From NCBI GenBank assembly GCA_013399875.1, contig VXAZ01003885.1, positions 434,330 through 498,329 of the forward strand: a stretch of DNA of 64,000 nucleotides, read 5' to 3'. The notes beneath the pieces were generated by a model. That model was not told where the DNA came from. It made no database searches and was given only the letters and a program-made list of their open reading frames with translations. This stretch comes from Gymnorhina tibicen. Lineage: Eukaryota > Chordata > Aves > Passeriformes > Artamidae. Numbering within the stretch: the stretch's first letter is position 1; every line of letters begins with the position of its first letter. The position numbers were made by a program, and so were the translations under genes. This document shows, in pieces, positions 15,001 through 26,690 of the stretch.

Positions 15001-18000
15001 GCTTCACCAGCAGCCTGTTCCCAGAGCAGGATACAAGGTAAAGGAAAGAATTTTCCTGCTGTGGTGACAGCTCTTCACGTGCAAGGTCACTGGGGGCAGC
15101 CAGGAGGGCTCACGGCTCCCTGATCCATTCCACATCTAGAATTAGAGCAGCCAAAATGCCAGGCAGAGCTGGGCCAGCCAGGCTCCTGCCATGTGGGGAA
15201 TGTGCTCACATGTGAGCCGCATGGGCAGCGAGAGCCCCGGGCGTGCTCGGCCACCGTGGTGTCAGCTGCTCACACACCTCCTGCCACCACCTGGCCTCGG
15301 CTGCTCTTAGGACAGCCCCAAAAACAGCTGCCTGAAAAGGGTCTGCCTGGACGTATCTTGGGTTTCTCAGGAACAACAGCAACCAAAACTGAAATAAAAA
15401 TAGGATTTCTCCCTCTGCCCCAACCTTGCTTACGCCATTTGAGAGAGGAACGTCACTCGAGTAAAGACAGCATTTTAAATCTGTTTTTGAGAAAACAGAT
15501 TACATTGGAACATGAAGTTTGGGGAGAGCAGCTGTGCAAGATAATCAGAAAAAGACACCCTTTCATCAGAAAAAAAATTCCGGTGTTTGCATGGATTGTT
15601 CAATATGGAAATGCTCTTAACTGCTCAAACAGATGGGTCTGCAGCAGGTCTGCAAAAAACCTCCATGAGAACATTTCATAATAACAGGGCAGAGTGCCCA
15701 GCCCTACCCATGCTTAACATCACTATCTCCCACCACGGTAATGTAAAATTCCCAAAGGAGTTCTGGGAAGCCTGAGGTCTCTTGAGCAGCAGGTTTACCA
15801 GAAAGCTCAACCCCACCATCACCACGCTTAAATCCCCTTGCGTCACAACACGGATCAAGAAAGAAGAAGTTGCGTAATGACAGAGCTCAGCTTGGGAGGG
15901 GTTGGTGAAAAGGTTTCCCCAGCGTGTTCAGAAATATCTGGCAGCACTGAGAGAACATTGTTGAGAAAACCTGGGAACAGAAAGCCCAGGGAAAAGAAGA
16001 ATCTTACCAGTTCAATACCATCACCTCCTAAACCCATCACACAGCTGACTCTGACAACTGCATTAAAATCGTCCATCAATTTTCCCCTTCAGTGTCCCCC
16101 ATACACTTAGATAAGGCCTAACAAAGCTCTGCTCTCAAATCCATCTCTGAGCCAAACCAGCCCAACTTAAAGCTGATCATGTACCTAGGATGAATGGGTT
16201 CCTATTGCTGTTAAGAAACCCAAACCAGCTGTGTCAAAGCAGGAGCCCCGTGCTCTGCAGGGCACAGTGTTCTGTGTTCAGCCCCAGGCCCACCCCCTGC
16301 AGCCCAACCGACTCCAACACAGGCACTGTGTTAGTGTGTATTTTACAGAACAGCTAAAATGGAGCATATTTCTACAGGGACACTGGGCCACCATCTGCTC
16401 TTTGATCAGGGAATCAGTCCTCTGCTCACCTTTAAGAACAGCCATATGGACACACAGCCTACAAAGCAAACACCCAACACCCTGCATGGTTGCTACTGTC
16501 CCACTGAAAAACCACATCCATCTTTCTGTCCTTCCTTCTCATTAAATTAATTCCCAGATACTCTCTGTGTCTGCAGCCTTTCAGAAGCTGAACAAATACC
16601 AGAGGCATCTAAAGAAATAATATTTATCTTGTGCAGCCCAACCAGTGTTCATTCTGCCACACCCTGAGTGATCCTACACCACAGAGCCCAACTGGAGGTG
16701 GACACTGCTCCAAAACCACTCCTTATTTATCAACCTGCCAAAATTCCCTCCAGTTCTCCCACTCATGCCAGGCTATGCCCTAAAATCTACTTCAAGCCCC
16801 TTTCCTTAGGCAGTGGGACACTCAGCCATCTCTAAAGGAAACAACACCTCCCACCTCACACTGCTGCTGCCCATCAGCCAACACGGGCAAGTGAACTCAG
16901 TGCCGTTGGGTTTGTACGGTCTGTGCTCACACTTGAGAGCCAGGACACTCCAGGGGAACAGTTTTGGGGAAGACAGGATCAACAGCAGCCAGCAAGTCCC
17001 TCTTCAAGGGAAATGTACTCTCATCCTTGCACATTTGACAAGATAAGTCATTTTACAAGTCATACAGACCACATGTAAATACCCTAGTGACACTGTGAGC
17101 AGCCACTCTGTGCTGACGGGCTCTGCAAGGGGAATTTGCTCCTCTGTGGTTTCACAATTTTCCTACTTGCTTGATACTGAGTAACCATCAAGTCAAGAGG
17201 AAAAGCATTAACTCTAACTCTTACTTTCTGAAGTCCTTTAAAACACAAGAGAACAACCAATGGAGTCAAATGATAGCTTTTTGTCTATTTTATTTAGGGG
17301 AGAGGTTTTTTAAAGCAAATTTTAATTACTTTTTTTTAAAACAAAATGCTCATATAGCGTTGCAACAGAGGTCATGTGCAAGACTCACCCAGCACGTCAC
17401 AAAGTTTGGCTGCCCTCAGCCAGCACTTGTAACCCCACCAGCCAAACCCACTGAATGCTGCAGAAGAATGTGAGAGTTCGACATGAGAGGAAACATTTTA
17501 GATGTTTACCATCAGTGAGGTTTTCAAAGGAGCATGGACTATTTTTACCAGTCCAGCGGGAGTAGGGCTTATGTTCAGTACAAAACAGCTGATTCCTTGT
17601 TTAAACAATTTACAGTTGGGCTGTGGAACAGACCCTGGTTGAAGCTTCTGTAAGTAAAATAATCAACGAGCCATCTGCAGCTGGGAATTGCCCCATCTTG
17701 GGAAATAGCTGCATCTCTGGCTGGAACATTCTGCCAGATTTTGAAGGGCTTTAGAAACACAGAAAACGAGGCAAGGCAATTTCAATGGAGGCTCAAACAA
17801 TATCCATAAAGGTCATGGTAGGAAATTAAGCTTTTAATCAGATTTTTGGTGGAAATTTCAACTTCAGGCATCATATATCTCCAGAGGTGACGGCCGAGTG
17901 TCACCTGCTAGAATGTCATTTAGGGAACATCTCTTAGAAGATGGTCAGTGGCAACAGGAATGGAAAACATGCTCCACTACCACTGAATGAATCATAAAAC

Positions 18001-21000
18001 AAATGGTCTGGTTTGGAAGAGACCATCTGGTTCCATGGGCTTGGACAGCTTCCACCATCCCAGGTTGCTCCAAGCTCCATCCAACCTGGCCTTGACCACT
18101 CCCAGGGATGGGGCAGCCACAGCTTCTCCGGGCACTATCAGGCAGCCAGGTGTGACAAAGCAACCAGGAAGGCCCTCAACTTCCTTGAGGGATTCCCCTG
18201 AAGAAGGGAGGTAACATCTATGAAAATGAATTCATGGAAAACTGCCAGGGCCCACGATTTCCTACCGCACCTCATTTCGACATTTCCAAGTGATGTGCAG
18301 AAATGCAAACAGAGAACTGAAACCCTGCTCCAAAAGGGGGGAGAGGCAAGAGCTCTTGTGAAACCAGTGGCCATCGACACTTCAGCCCAGGAGCTCCGGG
18401 CACTGAGAGCCCACCAGGCACAGCAAGTGCAACAACCCACCAGAAAAATGCCATACTTGGAACAAGCACCCACTCACACTTCTTTTGGCAAAGCCTGAGC
18501 ATTTTGTCCCCTATTTGGAGCAAGTCACATCCACGTGGAGCCAGAGTCCTTGTCCACTGCTGCTCCAGTCACATCAGGGTGCCAGGGAAGAACACACAAG
18601 TCATTCACACAGCTAAAATAATCAGGTTTTCTAGTCCAATGAGCAAACTGAAGGCTCTGATCTTCCATGTCCTGAATCCATACAGAAGTTCACCATCCTC
18701 TCTGTCCATGAACTCCACTTATCCACCTCAAGTTTCAAATCTCCTGCCAATATTTGCAATATGCCATCATTGCACAACCACGGTGCCCCTCCCTACAGTA
18801 ATCAAGTATTCTTAAAACATATCCAGTTGCCTGTAACAGCCGCCAGCAAAACAAGACAAAAGTTCCACAGAAATGAGAAAATCCAGGTGCCACTGTCTGT
18901 GCACAAACACCCCTCAGACTGCCCCAGGTAGTTATTGTACAACCACACCTCCAGAACCATGCAGAAAGGCAGCACTGCACAGGGTATAAGCCAACATTTT
19001 TGGGTAGGGGTGTAAGCAGAAATTCATGAAAAGTTATTAAATCCCTTGTGCTGAATCTAGAGAGCTGTCAGAGCAATGAGGAGGATGAGGAAAAAGTACT
19101 AAGTAAGAAGATAAAAGCTGTCACTGGTGTCATTTATACAGCAGCACTGCACTTGTGTTCACAGCAGCTCAGTCAAGAGCCTCTTAGACTAAAACCAAAG
19201 TACCGTGTTGGGTTAGAACCATGGCTAATGATTTGCCTCCAGGAGCTACAGCAGCAGGAGATGCTGTTTGTGGAGCATGTGAGCCTGGCCACCATCAGCA
19301 ATTCTGTTTCAACACCGTCCTCGGCACTCCTGCTGCTGACCCTGGAGAGTGACCACCGAAAGTGAGGAAGCAAAGGGCGAGGCTAAACCAGCTCAATAAA
19401 AACACTGTTCTTCCAGGCACACTCGAATTACTTTCTTGAACAACTTTTTGTGGGAAACCTCCCGAAGGTGGTCTGAAAAGAGCCATCTCCGTGCACTCAG
19501 TGCCACTGGCCTCCTGCTCTGGCAGCTCTGCCAGCAGCTCCACCACCTCTCCCAGTGACCCTGTTCCACTGCACCCCTAGGGATGCAAATCAGGCTTACT
19601 GGTTCCCAGGACCCTTTCCATTGCCCTCTCTGGGCAAAGAGGGGCTGGCAACCTCCCAGCCCTTGGCACTGCAACCTTTTGCAAACACCACCAGCATACC
19701 CTGGCCAGCAGCTCTGCAATTCCACATTCAAGTTCCTGCCCCCGATCTGGGGCACATGCCATCTAATCCTGGGCACTTATGGACATCCCACTTGTTTATC
19801 TGGTCCAATACTTCCTGGATATTCCCTTGTATTTATATAGATGGAATCTGTATCCCTGCCAGTAACAGCTACCAAAGGTTTCTGAGCAAAACGCTGGGAA
19901 CAAACAGATCCAACAAAACCCGAATGAAAGCTGCTCGCCTGATTCAAGGCAGCTGAGCTGCTCTCCCAGGCAAGAGAGGTTAAACAACCCCTCTCCTCAC
20001 TGCTCTGCCACGGAGCAACCAACCAAGTGTTGCCTGAGTGCCTTCTCTCTTAACAGATTTGATTTAACAGAGAAGAAAAATCCCACTCTGTCTCCAGGAG
20101 CAGGATTATGTGTTATTTGAGCTCAGTAAAAACTACTTCCAGAGAAAATCAGTGTGCTTCTGAATGGGCAAAACCACAGGAGACCACAGGCGCAGGGTAA
20201 TCAAGTGGTGACCAACCTTTAATACCTGTCCCCTTCCTTCCTTGCACTGCAGAGCAGAACAGCACGAGGCTGAGAGCACTTGCCAGCTCCCTGCTCCTGC
20301 CTTGCCTGGCATCCTGGGATGGAAGAGGCTCTGCAGAGCAGGAATGGGGCTCGAGATCTCCAAAACATCAGACTAATCACCCTTCCCACCATCTCCCTGC
20401 AAACCAGCAAGTGTACCTGACAGGGATGAGTCAAATTCTGCTTTCAAGTCAGCCCTTGGAATGGAAAAACAACTTCCAGTGACTCTGAGCATGCCAAGTG
20501 CCTGAGTACCACAGTGCTCAATCTGCTGACTCACAGCATCCAGGAAAGCATACCCCATACATGCCTGAGGAGGTAGTTTGCTGTTCTCAGATATTTATTT
20601 CATCCCTTTGGCACAACTGCTCACCTGGGAACCACCTTGGAGATTTCACTAGTAATGAACAGAATGGAGGATGCAGCACATGAGTACAACAGAAACACTT
20701 GGAACAGAAGAACCTCAAGATATGACAGGAGAAAATGGGTCTCCGCACACACACATAGAGTCCTTGGTAACAAGTTTTAGACCATGATCCCTGCATTTTC
20801 CAGCCCCTCAGGCCAAACTGAGAACCTCAAACCCTTAAGCAGGAATCATCATGCTGCCTTGGGGCAGCATCATCTTCTTATCTCATCCCCAACCAAACCC
20901 ACAATAAGACGATCAGAGCAGTTACATGAATTTAATTTTAAGCCCATCATGACCTTGCTTCAAACAGCCCACAGCCAAAGCTGGAGACTACATCTACCTA

Positions 21001-24000
21001 TGGAGAAAAGTCAGGGAGCCACACCTGAGGAGAAGCTATGAGTCCCTCCTGTCCCAGCCTGTACTTATATATGAGTGTCCAAACACAGTGGCTGCTTGCT
21101 CTACTGCGCAGCACTAACCACACTGCTTGGTGGCTGCCCAGAATTGGGAGAGGAAAAATTTCAAAGAAGCCAGGAAAGCACATGACTTGGACATGCCTGA
21201 ACTACTACACTACTCCCTGTACTCCCTGTTTTAACACCATGTTTCTATTGATGCTCCCCCCACTCCCACTCCTGCACTACCCACACAGCTCAGTCAGGGA
21301 GGGCCCCACAACGCAGGGATGTTCCCGTTTGGAGGGTTGAGAAATGCTGTCTGAAGCATCCAGTTCTGTCACCCCCTCCCACACTGGCAGATTTCACAAA
21401 GCCCACCAGAAAAGAGCTACACTTTCCGTGATGGAATCTACAACTATCATTGCCCTTGAAGAAGGTACAAGATTTACAGCTTCATAAAATACTAACACAT
21501 TCAACATAATTTATTACCTATTTTAGGTGCACATAATGTGCCTGATTTCCAGAAGCAGAGCATTGTACTGTTCAGCAGTGCTTCCAAAATAATTAATATC
21601 TGCCAAAACCAGCAATCTATCCCTCAGCACACACAACAGGGAGATGACATGGATTGCTGAGGAGGCACCCCAGAAAGGGCTGTGTGGGGCCACCCCTTTT
21701 CCCTTAGAGAATCCCCATCAGGAAAGGAGCTGTGCTGAGCCTGGGTAGTGCTGTGGGCATGAACCAAACCATGCACACGCCTGCAAGTGTGGATCAGTAA
21801 AAGCAACCTTCCCAGTTGTGAATTTTGCTCTTTAAACAGTGATTTAGGGATGTGCTTTCATCACCAGAAGAGCATTGAAAGAGGCTGCATCACTGGAAGG
21901 ATAACAAGTCATCCAGGAAGTTACCAAAGAACTGAAGGGTCAGTTTGACACAGGATGCTCCAAAATCCTGAAGCCAGTGGGAGCAGCAGAGCCAACTGCA
22001 TCATGCAGAAGCTGGCTCCAATTAAGCACTTGGGAAGGCTGGATGTCAGCAGCCAGCATCGTCTGCCATAGCATCTGTGCATATGACAGATGCGTGGCAT
22101 GGTTGGTTTGTTTCTTTTATTTGTTTATTTTTAAACATGCTCTTATAGTTGTTAGTTTTTGCTTACAGAAAGTTTTATTGGAAGAAACCTCAAGGCTACG
22201 AGGCCCTAAAGCCATGATTACATTTTAAATTCAAATCATAAAACGAAACCCAAACCAAACAAACCACACCTCCTAATTTTATATTTGCATGTCCTGTTTG
22301 TTCTAGGCCCAGAAGAGGCACTTATTATTTTGTTAAACAAAGCTCCAATAAGCTCTGGCAGTCCTTACTATCTTTATTGCTCCTTTCTAGATGTGTAATG
22401 TCATATGCCAACATAAAAAAGCAGACAATTAATACACTCTCCCAGAGATGGCAGAAGCCAGGAGCACCCGGCTAATCCCCACCTCCTTGGCTAGAGGGAC
22501 TCTAAAAACAAAACTCTACCTCCTGCCCCTGGTCCCACCAGGCACTACCAGCACTGCAGCTGGGATAACTGGTTTGAGAAACAGAGGCACAGGCTACACA
22601 CAGAACAGGCCTCATCCAAGTATTTTCACACCCTGGGGACTAATCAGAGAGTTTTGCAATAGGTGTTGGTTTTCTGAATTCCCACCTGGTTATATTTTTA
22701 CCTTCGCAGGCTGCCCAGGCTAAAGTTTATAAGAGATTACTAACAGACACTCCAGTGCAGAACTACAGGCTGTCCAAGTGACTTAGGCATGTCTACAGCC
22801 GGGTGAAGGAATACTGTGCTCCTGCCCTAATTAACCACCCATCATAAAGTCCTCAGCACTGCTGCAAGTCCCCTTAATGTCCCAGTAGCTGGTCCATTTC
22901 CCCTGCAAGGCCTACCAGAGTCACCACAGGTACCCATCTGCACAGCAACCACTGTTACCGACCTCAGCCTTTGCACACCATTATGAAAGAGATTTCACTT
23001 TCGAGAGCAGCACTTTATCAGAAGCATTTCCTGGAGCTTCTGTTCCTTTTTTTAAGCCACACCAGCAATACCAAGCAGAGAAAAGAGGAATCAGAAGCAG
23101 CAAACCCAGAAATATTTGTAACGTTCGCAAGCAGCCCGAGATATCCTGGTGAAACAGGCAACAGGGAAAAATCCATGTTTCCTACCAACTCAGGAAGGCC
23201 GTTTTGAACTACACAGTCCTAACAGCACCATTAGGACGACACCACGACAGCAAACGTCACCTATGTACAAGTTCTGCAGCATTAGGCAATCCCATGTACT
23301 GCCCTTTGTGCTGAAAATGCAATTCCATGTGGCTTGGGATTAGACCCTCTGAGTGGAGCCAATTTGGGCAGTCCTGGACTGCTGGTGGTGCAGGAACCTT
23401 TAGAGCAGCTTGGCCATAACAAACCCTGACGAGCTGCTCACTCCCTCCCATCCATGCAAGCCTGCAGACAGCCACAGCCAGCAGTACTGAGTTTCGTTAG
23501 GACACATCGCTTCTCAGAGACACTCAGCAATGCCTCCAAACATTATTCAACTTTTCCCTAATTTCCTCCTCTCTGAAAGCAAAGACCATGGTCCTGTATC
23601 TTTTCAGAGCTCTCAGAGCTGGGCAGTCAACCAAACCTTGGTGTAAGTTCAGCACCTTTCCCATCCAGCAGGCAACAGACTTTCTTAGAAGCAGTCAAGT
23701 GGCTCAGGTGTTTAAAAATAAAAAAACCTCTTCAGCTTTCAGAGGCTTTAATTTCTTTTTTGACCTTTCATACAACATGACAAGTCTCAAGCGTTTTAGG
23801 GAGCCAGGCTCATTCCAGAGTGTTAAACACAAAATGTGAGAGGACAAGATGAGAGCAATTAATTATTGTTTTGTTTTGAAGAAAACCACCTGCCCAAAGA
23901 GGAGTAACTTTATGAGTTGCAACCCTCAGCCCTGCTTTCTCAAGTCGTCAGTGCCACAGGTTTGCAGGCCAGTGCCACACATGTCACACCTCTTTCATCA

Positions 24001-26232
24001 CTCCCACTGGCATTCCCAGCTGACAGCTCCACACTACAGTGCCTGGTCACCTGTGACAGAGCCACACCAGGAGAGTTTATCCCAAAACAGTCAGGGGAAA
24101 CTCTCTGCTAGGGAGGAAGAGAGACTTTATTTTTTAGCACTGTGAACACCATGACTGACAACCACCCACCATTTTCATATCCGCTCCAAGCTTTGCTCAG
24201 CATCACAAATACCCCCACAAAGGCTGCCAGAATAACCAACAAGAAAAATGTTCACCAAACCCAAATTAAAACTGTAGGCTGCTGCCTCGCTGTCACATGA
24301 AGATTTATGAGCACGAAGAACCCAGTCCCTCAACAAACCCCAGCACAGGGCCAGCAGTGGCTGCCAAATGGTTTCGTTTGCTGGCACACCTTTACCTGTA
24401 CGAGTTTACAAAGGAGTTTTCGTTCAGAAGCTGCAGTCATTTTACACCAGAGTGAGCTAGAGAATCCATTTAACTAGCAGGGAAGTAAACACTTTCCAGC
24501 ACGTCACCTGTGCCTTATCAATATGATTATCTGCTAGGCAGTGTGTGTAATTCTTTCACTGAAGCAGAAGGGCTACGGATGGAAACTCCAGAAACAATAC
24601 CAACCCAATTTTACAGCCACAGCCAGAGCCACACTGGTGGCCATGTTCCTTGCAGCAGCGGGGTGCCTCCCAGTCAACTTTACACCAGGTGACTCAGGGG
24701 GGCCTTCAGCTGCACAATAAATCACTTAGAGCATCTGATATTTTTATTGCAATGACAGTAAGATTTCTCCATCTGCTCTGCTGAAGGGACTGACCACATC
24801 CCAACAAGTTATAGTATCCCTACCATGGGATACGTTTAATTGTGCTTCTGCCCTGCCACATAAATACCCAAGCAACATAAATACCAGTTCAAGGGAAACA
24901 GCAAAACGTTTGGGAGAGCCAGGCACAGCTCTGTCTGAGGACACAGCTGTGGTGCCAGCTGAGCTAGCTCAGCAGGGGAGCATTACTTCTGGAGCTCGGA
25001 CATCACCAGTGAAACCTACTTTGCATCAATATGAAAATTCAGTTTCACATGGATTTCAACACTAGTAACTACTCTGGTAAAAAATAGAAACATACTTCAG
25101 ATAGGGCTGGAAGTAATTTTTCTTCCCAAAGGTAGAGCAGCCAGTCTTTCAAAAAGCACCACACATCCAAGTGCAAGGAATCCACATATAAGCTCAGGTA
25201 TTAGGAGAACCTTTCTGCCACAGGAGTGGAAACTTGCCAGACCCACAAAACATAAACACAGGAGATAATGGGGTTTATTAGCTTTTAGCCGTCAGATGTT
25301 GGCTGTTCCTCATCCCGTGCCTCTATCCCTCGTTCACCAGGGAGTTGTGGCACCTGCCTCGCTCCTGTCTGACCGCCCTGAGCTCTCAGCAGGTACAACT
25401 GCAGAGGCAGAGCTGCGAGTCAGGCGCTCCCCACTGCTATGCCGGGCACTTCAGTGCATCCCAGGAAGGGCAGAGAAGCTCCCCGGCACAGCTCTTCTCA
25501 AGGACACTGCAAGCAAACACGTGCTGAACCTATCCAAAGATTAGCCCCTCTCAGGTTTTATGTTTTCATTCACCTCAGTAGAAATCGACACCGTTTGTAC
25601 ACTTTAGGGTGCTATTTACACACCTTCTCCACCACAATATAAACAGAAACTTACCAGTAAAAAGCAACTTTGTCCCCAAGCTTCTTCTCATTGACATTTC
25701 TGTCCAGGAGGTTGTAGCAGATGTTGGTGGTCGCTCCTTTCATCCACTCGATGAAGATCTTCCCCTTGGTCACGTCGAAGTTGTACTTCAGGAAGGGTCC
25801 CGTGTGCTGACGCTTCCAGTAGAACTCTTTAGCGATGTCCCCCCAAAATTCTGCAAAGGCAACGGGCGCCGGAGCCCGTGAGCGGGAAACGAGGATGGGG
25901 GGAAGCAAAGATAAAGAAAGCAGGGATGAGGAAAACGGGGATGAGGAAAACGGGGATGAGGCAGGTAAGATTCCTGGGGACACGAGGGGCACCCCCTGAG
26001 CACCCCACACGCGGGGCTTCGCGGAGGGCTCCCCGCGCTCCCCACACCCCCGCGGGCAGCTCCCGGAGGGCCCGGGGAGCCGCCGCCCCGCCGAGNGGCC
26101 CCGCTCACCGTGCGGCTCCTCCACGGAGCGCTGGTAAAGGCGCTGGTAGTGGGGCAGCGAGGGGACGTGGGCCGCGGGCAGCAGCTCGGGCCGCGGGCGG
26201 TAGAGCCGGGCCTGGTCCCCCGGCAGCACCAT
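1..26232 (-). CDS. ACSS2: ACSS2, acetyl-CoA synthetase 2 (cytosolic/nuclear), whole gene within the window, 3' partial
   Basis: ACSS2 converts acetate, ATP and CoA to acetyl-CoA through an acetyl-AMP intermediate, in cytosol and nucleus, supplying lipid synthesis and histone acetylation. Thirteen exons on the minus strand join in consistent phase (124, 196, 92, 104, 73, 76, 115, 138, 171, 134, 133, 57 and at least 72 nt) into about 495 residues without a stop. All visible junctions are GT-AG. The product aligns throughout with mammalian ACSS2 as I remember it: an N-terminal ACS cap ([13 protein letters not shown], about residues 42-54), the nucleotide-binding loop [11 protein letters not shown] (297-307), [12 protein letters not shown] (exon 9) and QTETGGHM (exons 11-12). 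The family is about 700 residues, so about 200 C-terminal residues with the catalytic lysine lie left of base 1. The start ATG at 26232 has a strong context (gccATGg). The avian N-terminus is about 18 residues shorter than the human one. ACSS1 is less likely because no mitochondrial presequence is seen. Confidence 0.95.
342..398 (-). CDS. ACSS2: ACSS2 exon 12
   Basis: 57 nt, 19 codons, phase 0 on both sides (residues 453-471). It encodes [19 protein letters not shown], which completes the conserved TETGG motif begun in exon 11. The acceptor is at 400-399 and the donor GTGAGT begins at 341. Confidence 0.92.
823..955 (-). CDS. ACSS2: ACSS2 exon 11
   Basis: 133 nt (residues 408-452), entered in phase 2 and left in phase 0. 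It carries [17 protein letters not shown] and [12 protein letters not shown], the adenylate-binding region of acyl/acetyl-CoA synthetases. The acceptor follows a short pyrimidine tract (tctctgcag) and the donor is GTGAGT. Confidence 0.93.
1201..1334 (-). CDS. ACSS2: ACSS2 exon 10
   Basis: 134 nt (residues 364-407). It encodes [20 protein letters not shown] followed by [25 protein letters not shown], very close to mammalian ACSS2. The donor is GTGAGT at 1200 and the exon ends in phase 2 (AA|A lysine codon). Confidence 0.93.
2125..2295 (-). CDS. ACSS2: ACSS2 exon 9
   Basis: 171 nt, 57 codons, phase 0 (residues 307-363). It begins with the glycine that closes the nucleotide-binding loop, then reads [29 protein letters not shown] and ANGATSVL. 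The donor is TTG|GTGAGT. Confidence 0.94.
2528..2665 (-). CDS. ACSS2: ACSS2 exon 8
   Basis: 138 nt, 46 codons, phase 0 (residues 261-306). It encodes [22 protein letters not shown] and [11 protein letters not shown], the phosphate-binding loop of the AMP-forming synthetases. The loop's last glycine lies in the next exon. Confidence 0.94.
6014..6128 (-). CDS. ACSS2: ACSS2 exon 7
   Basis: 115 nt (residues 222-260), entered in phase 2 and left in phase 0. It encodes [18 protein letters not shown] and [12 protein letters not shown]. This stretch is one of the more variable parts of the enzyme, but CIVVKHLGR is conserved. Confidence 0.9.
7041..7116 (-). CDS. ACSS2: ACSS2 exon 6
   Basis: 76 nt (residues 197-221). 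It encodes [20 protein letters not shown] and QKCKDK, matching the DAFYRGEKLVNLK segment of mammalian ACSS2. The donor is AA|GTAAGT. Confidence 0.91.
7894..7966 (-). CDS. ACSS2: ACSS2 exon 5
   Basis: 73 nt (residues 173-196 plus one base). It encodes [15 protein letters not shown] and CGCSLLITA. An in-exon AG ten bases downstream (ttgcag) could mimic the acceptor. The acceptor at 7968-7967 is preferred because it keeps the conserved FAG residues. Confidence 0.91.
8255..8358 (-). CDS. ACSS2: ACSS2 exon 4
   Basis: 104 nt (residues 138-172). It encodes [20 protein letters not shown] and [15 protein letters not shown], the conserved substrate-channel segment. The donor is GTG|GTAGGA. Splicing brings the frame to phase 0. 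Confidence 0.92.
8851..8942 (-). CDS. ACSS2: ACSS2 exon 3
   Basis: 92 nt (residues 107-137). It encodes [20 protein letters not shown] and [11 protein letters not shown]. The first tryptophan codon is split with exon 2 (TG|G). The donor is CAAG|GTACAT. Confidence 0.92.
12515..12728 (+). mobile_element. CR1 LINE 3' fragment
   Basis: The segment follows the CR1 3' end: gaagaaattcttcc, then ggccctggcacagggtgccc, ggagcaacctgggatagtgg and a tail of ggtcccttccaacccaac with a final attctgattc. It is 5'-truncated, as most CR1 copies are, and lies in ACSS2 intron 2 antisense to the gene. Confidence 0.88.
14229..14512 (+). mobile_element. CR1 LINE 3' fragment, longest copy here
   Basis: It starts near gtgacaggacatgcaacaa, continues with attggatattaggaagaaa and the ggagcaacctgggatagtgg block, and ends in ccattttgtgattgag. 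It is similar to the 12515 copy but extends further 5'. It is 5'-truncated and antisense within ACSS2 intron 2. Confidence 0.9.
14795..14866 (+). mobile_element. CR1 LINE terminal fragment
   Basis: Only the last ~70 bases of a CR1 remain: gatctcaaagattttttcc, aacctagttctatgattctg. The internal T-rich variation suggests a different subfamily from the copy 300 bases to the left. Confidence 0.75.
17989..18145 (-). mobile_element. CR1 LINE 3' fragment, minus orientation
   Basis: Reverse complement of the CR1 3' end: aatcataaaacaaatggtc at the terminus, then ccaggttgctccaagctcc, atccaacctggccttgacca and ggggcagccacagcttctc. It is diverged and 5'-truncated, in the same orientation as ACSS2. Confidence 0.82.
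25655..25850 (-). CDS. ACSS2: ACSS2 exon 2
   Basis: 196 nt (residues 42-106). It encodes [33 protein letters not shown] and [14 protein letters not shown], all diagnostic of ACSS2. It is followed by a strong donor (TG|GTAAGT) that opens the 16.7-kb intron 2. Confidence 0.94.
25923..25962. repeat. 15-bp tandem repeat, about 2.7 copies
   Basis: The unit gggatgaggaaaacg is repeated twice perfectly and then partially. It lies in ACSS2 intron 1, about 70 bases before the exon 2 acceptor. Confidence 0.9.
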
Positions 26233-26275
26233 GGCGAGGCGCCGGGACTGTGAGCGGGCGGGGGCCGCCCAGCCN
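25990..26275 (-). promoter_or_regulatory. ACSS2: CpG-rich island over ACSS2 exon 1 and 5' UTR
   Basis: The sequence is dense in CG dinucleotides, with a GC-box-like gggcgggg at 26256-26263 just upstream of the ATG. No TATA box is visible. This fits a CpG-type housekeeping promoter. The transcription start cannot be placed, and single undetermined bases at 26096 and 26275 show the region was hard to sequence. No convincing sterol response element was found, although mammalian ACSS2 is an SREBP target. Confidence 0.5.
26109..26232 (-). CDS. ACSS2: ACSS2 exon 1 (start codon at 26232)
   Basis: 124 nt, 41 codons plus one base. It starts [20 protein letters not shown] and contains [20 protein letters not shown], the part shared with mammals. 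The ATG has G at -3 and G at +4, a strong initiation context. Donor G|GTGAGC at 26108. The exon lies in CpG-rich DNA. Confidence 0.9.
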
Positions 26276-26276
26276 G

Positions 26277-26690
26277 TCAGTGGTTTCTTCTGTGTCAGCG
26301 GTGTCCCCCTGCCAGCCGTGTCCTTGTTTCAGTGCTGTCCCGTGTCAGTGATGACGCCTTGTCAGCCATGTCCCCCGTGTTAGCGGTGTCCCCTGTGTCA
26401 GTGGTGACCCCCTATCAGCCAAGTCACCCTGCAGCCATGTACCCTACCCACCGTGTCCCCCTTGTCAGCCGCGTGTCCCCCACCAGCGGTGTTCCACTAC
26501 CGGTCACGGCCCTTCTGTCAGTGGCGTTCCCCTGCCGGCCCCGTCCCCACCGTCAGCAGTGTCCCCCGTCAGCGGCGTCCCCCCGACAGCCATGTCCCCT
26601 CTCAGCCCCCTCTCCCCCCACCCTCAGCCCTGTCGCCCCATGCCAGCAGTGTCCCCATTTAGCGGTGCTGCCCTGTGAGCCACCTCTCCC
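26277..26690. repeat. ~18-bp degenerate minisatellite at the ACSS2 5' end
   Basis: About twenty imperfect copies of a unit like gtcagcggtgtccccct (variants gtcagccatgtccccc, gtcagtggtgacccc) begin 45 bases upstream of the ACSS2 start codon. The array sits where the 5' UTR or core promoter should be. Copies range from about 15 to 35 bases. Confidence 0.8.

Larger units (their letters stand above)
8943..25654 (-). other. ACSS2: ACSS2 intron 2 (16.7 kb)
   Basis: One intron fills this stretch, separating exons 2 and 3, which join in phase 2 (TG|G). It is AT-richer than the rest of the window. Four CR1 fragments are recognised (about 12515, 14229, 14795 and 17989). The short open frames read as chance and none resembles a known protein. 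The remainder is unannotated unique sequence. Confidence 0.85.

Noticed and set aside
12515..18145. Possibility that the CR1 fragments belong to a full-length active LINE
   Set aside because: Each copy contains only the 3' end, no reverse transcriptase reading frame is present, and the copies differ in orientation and divergence.
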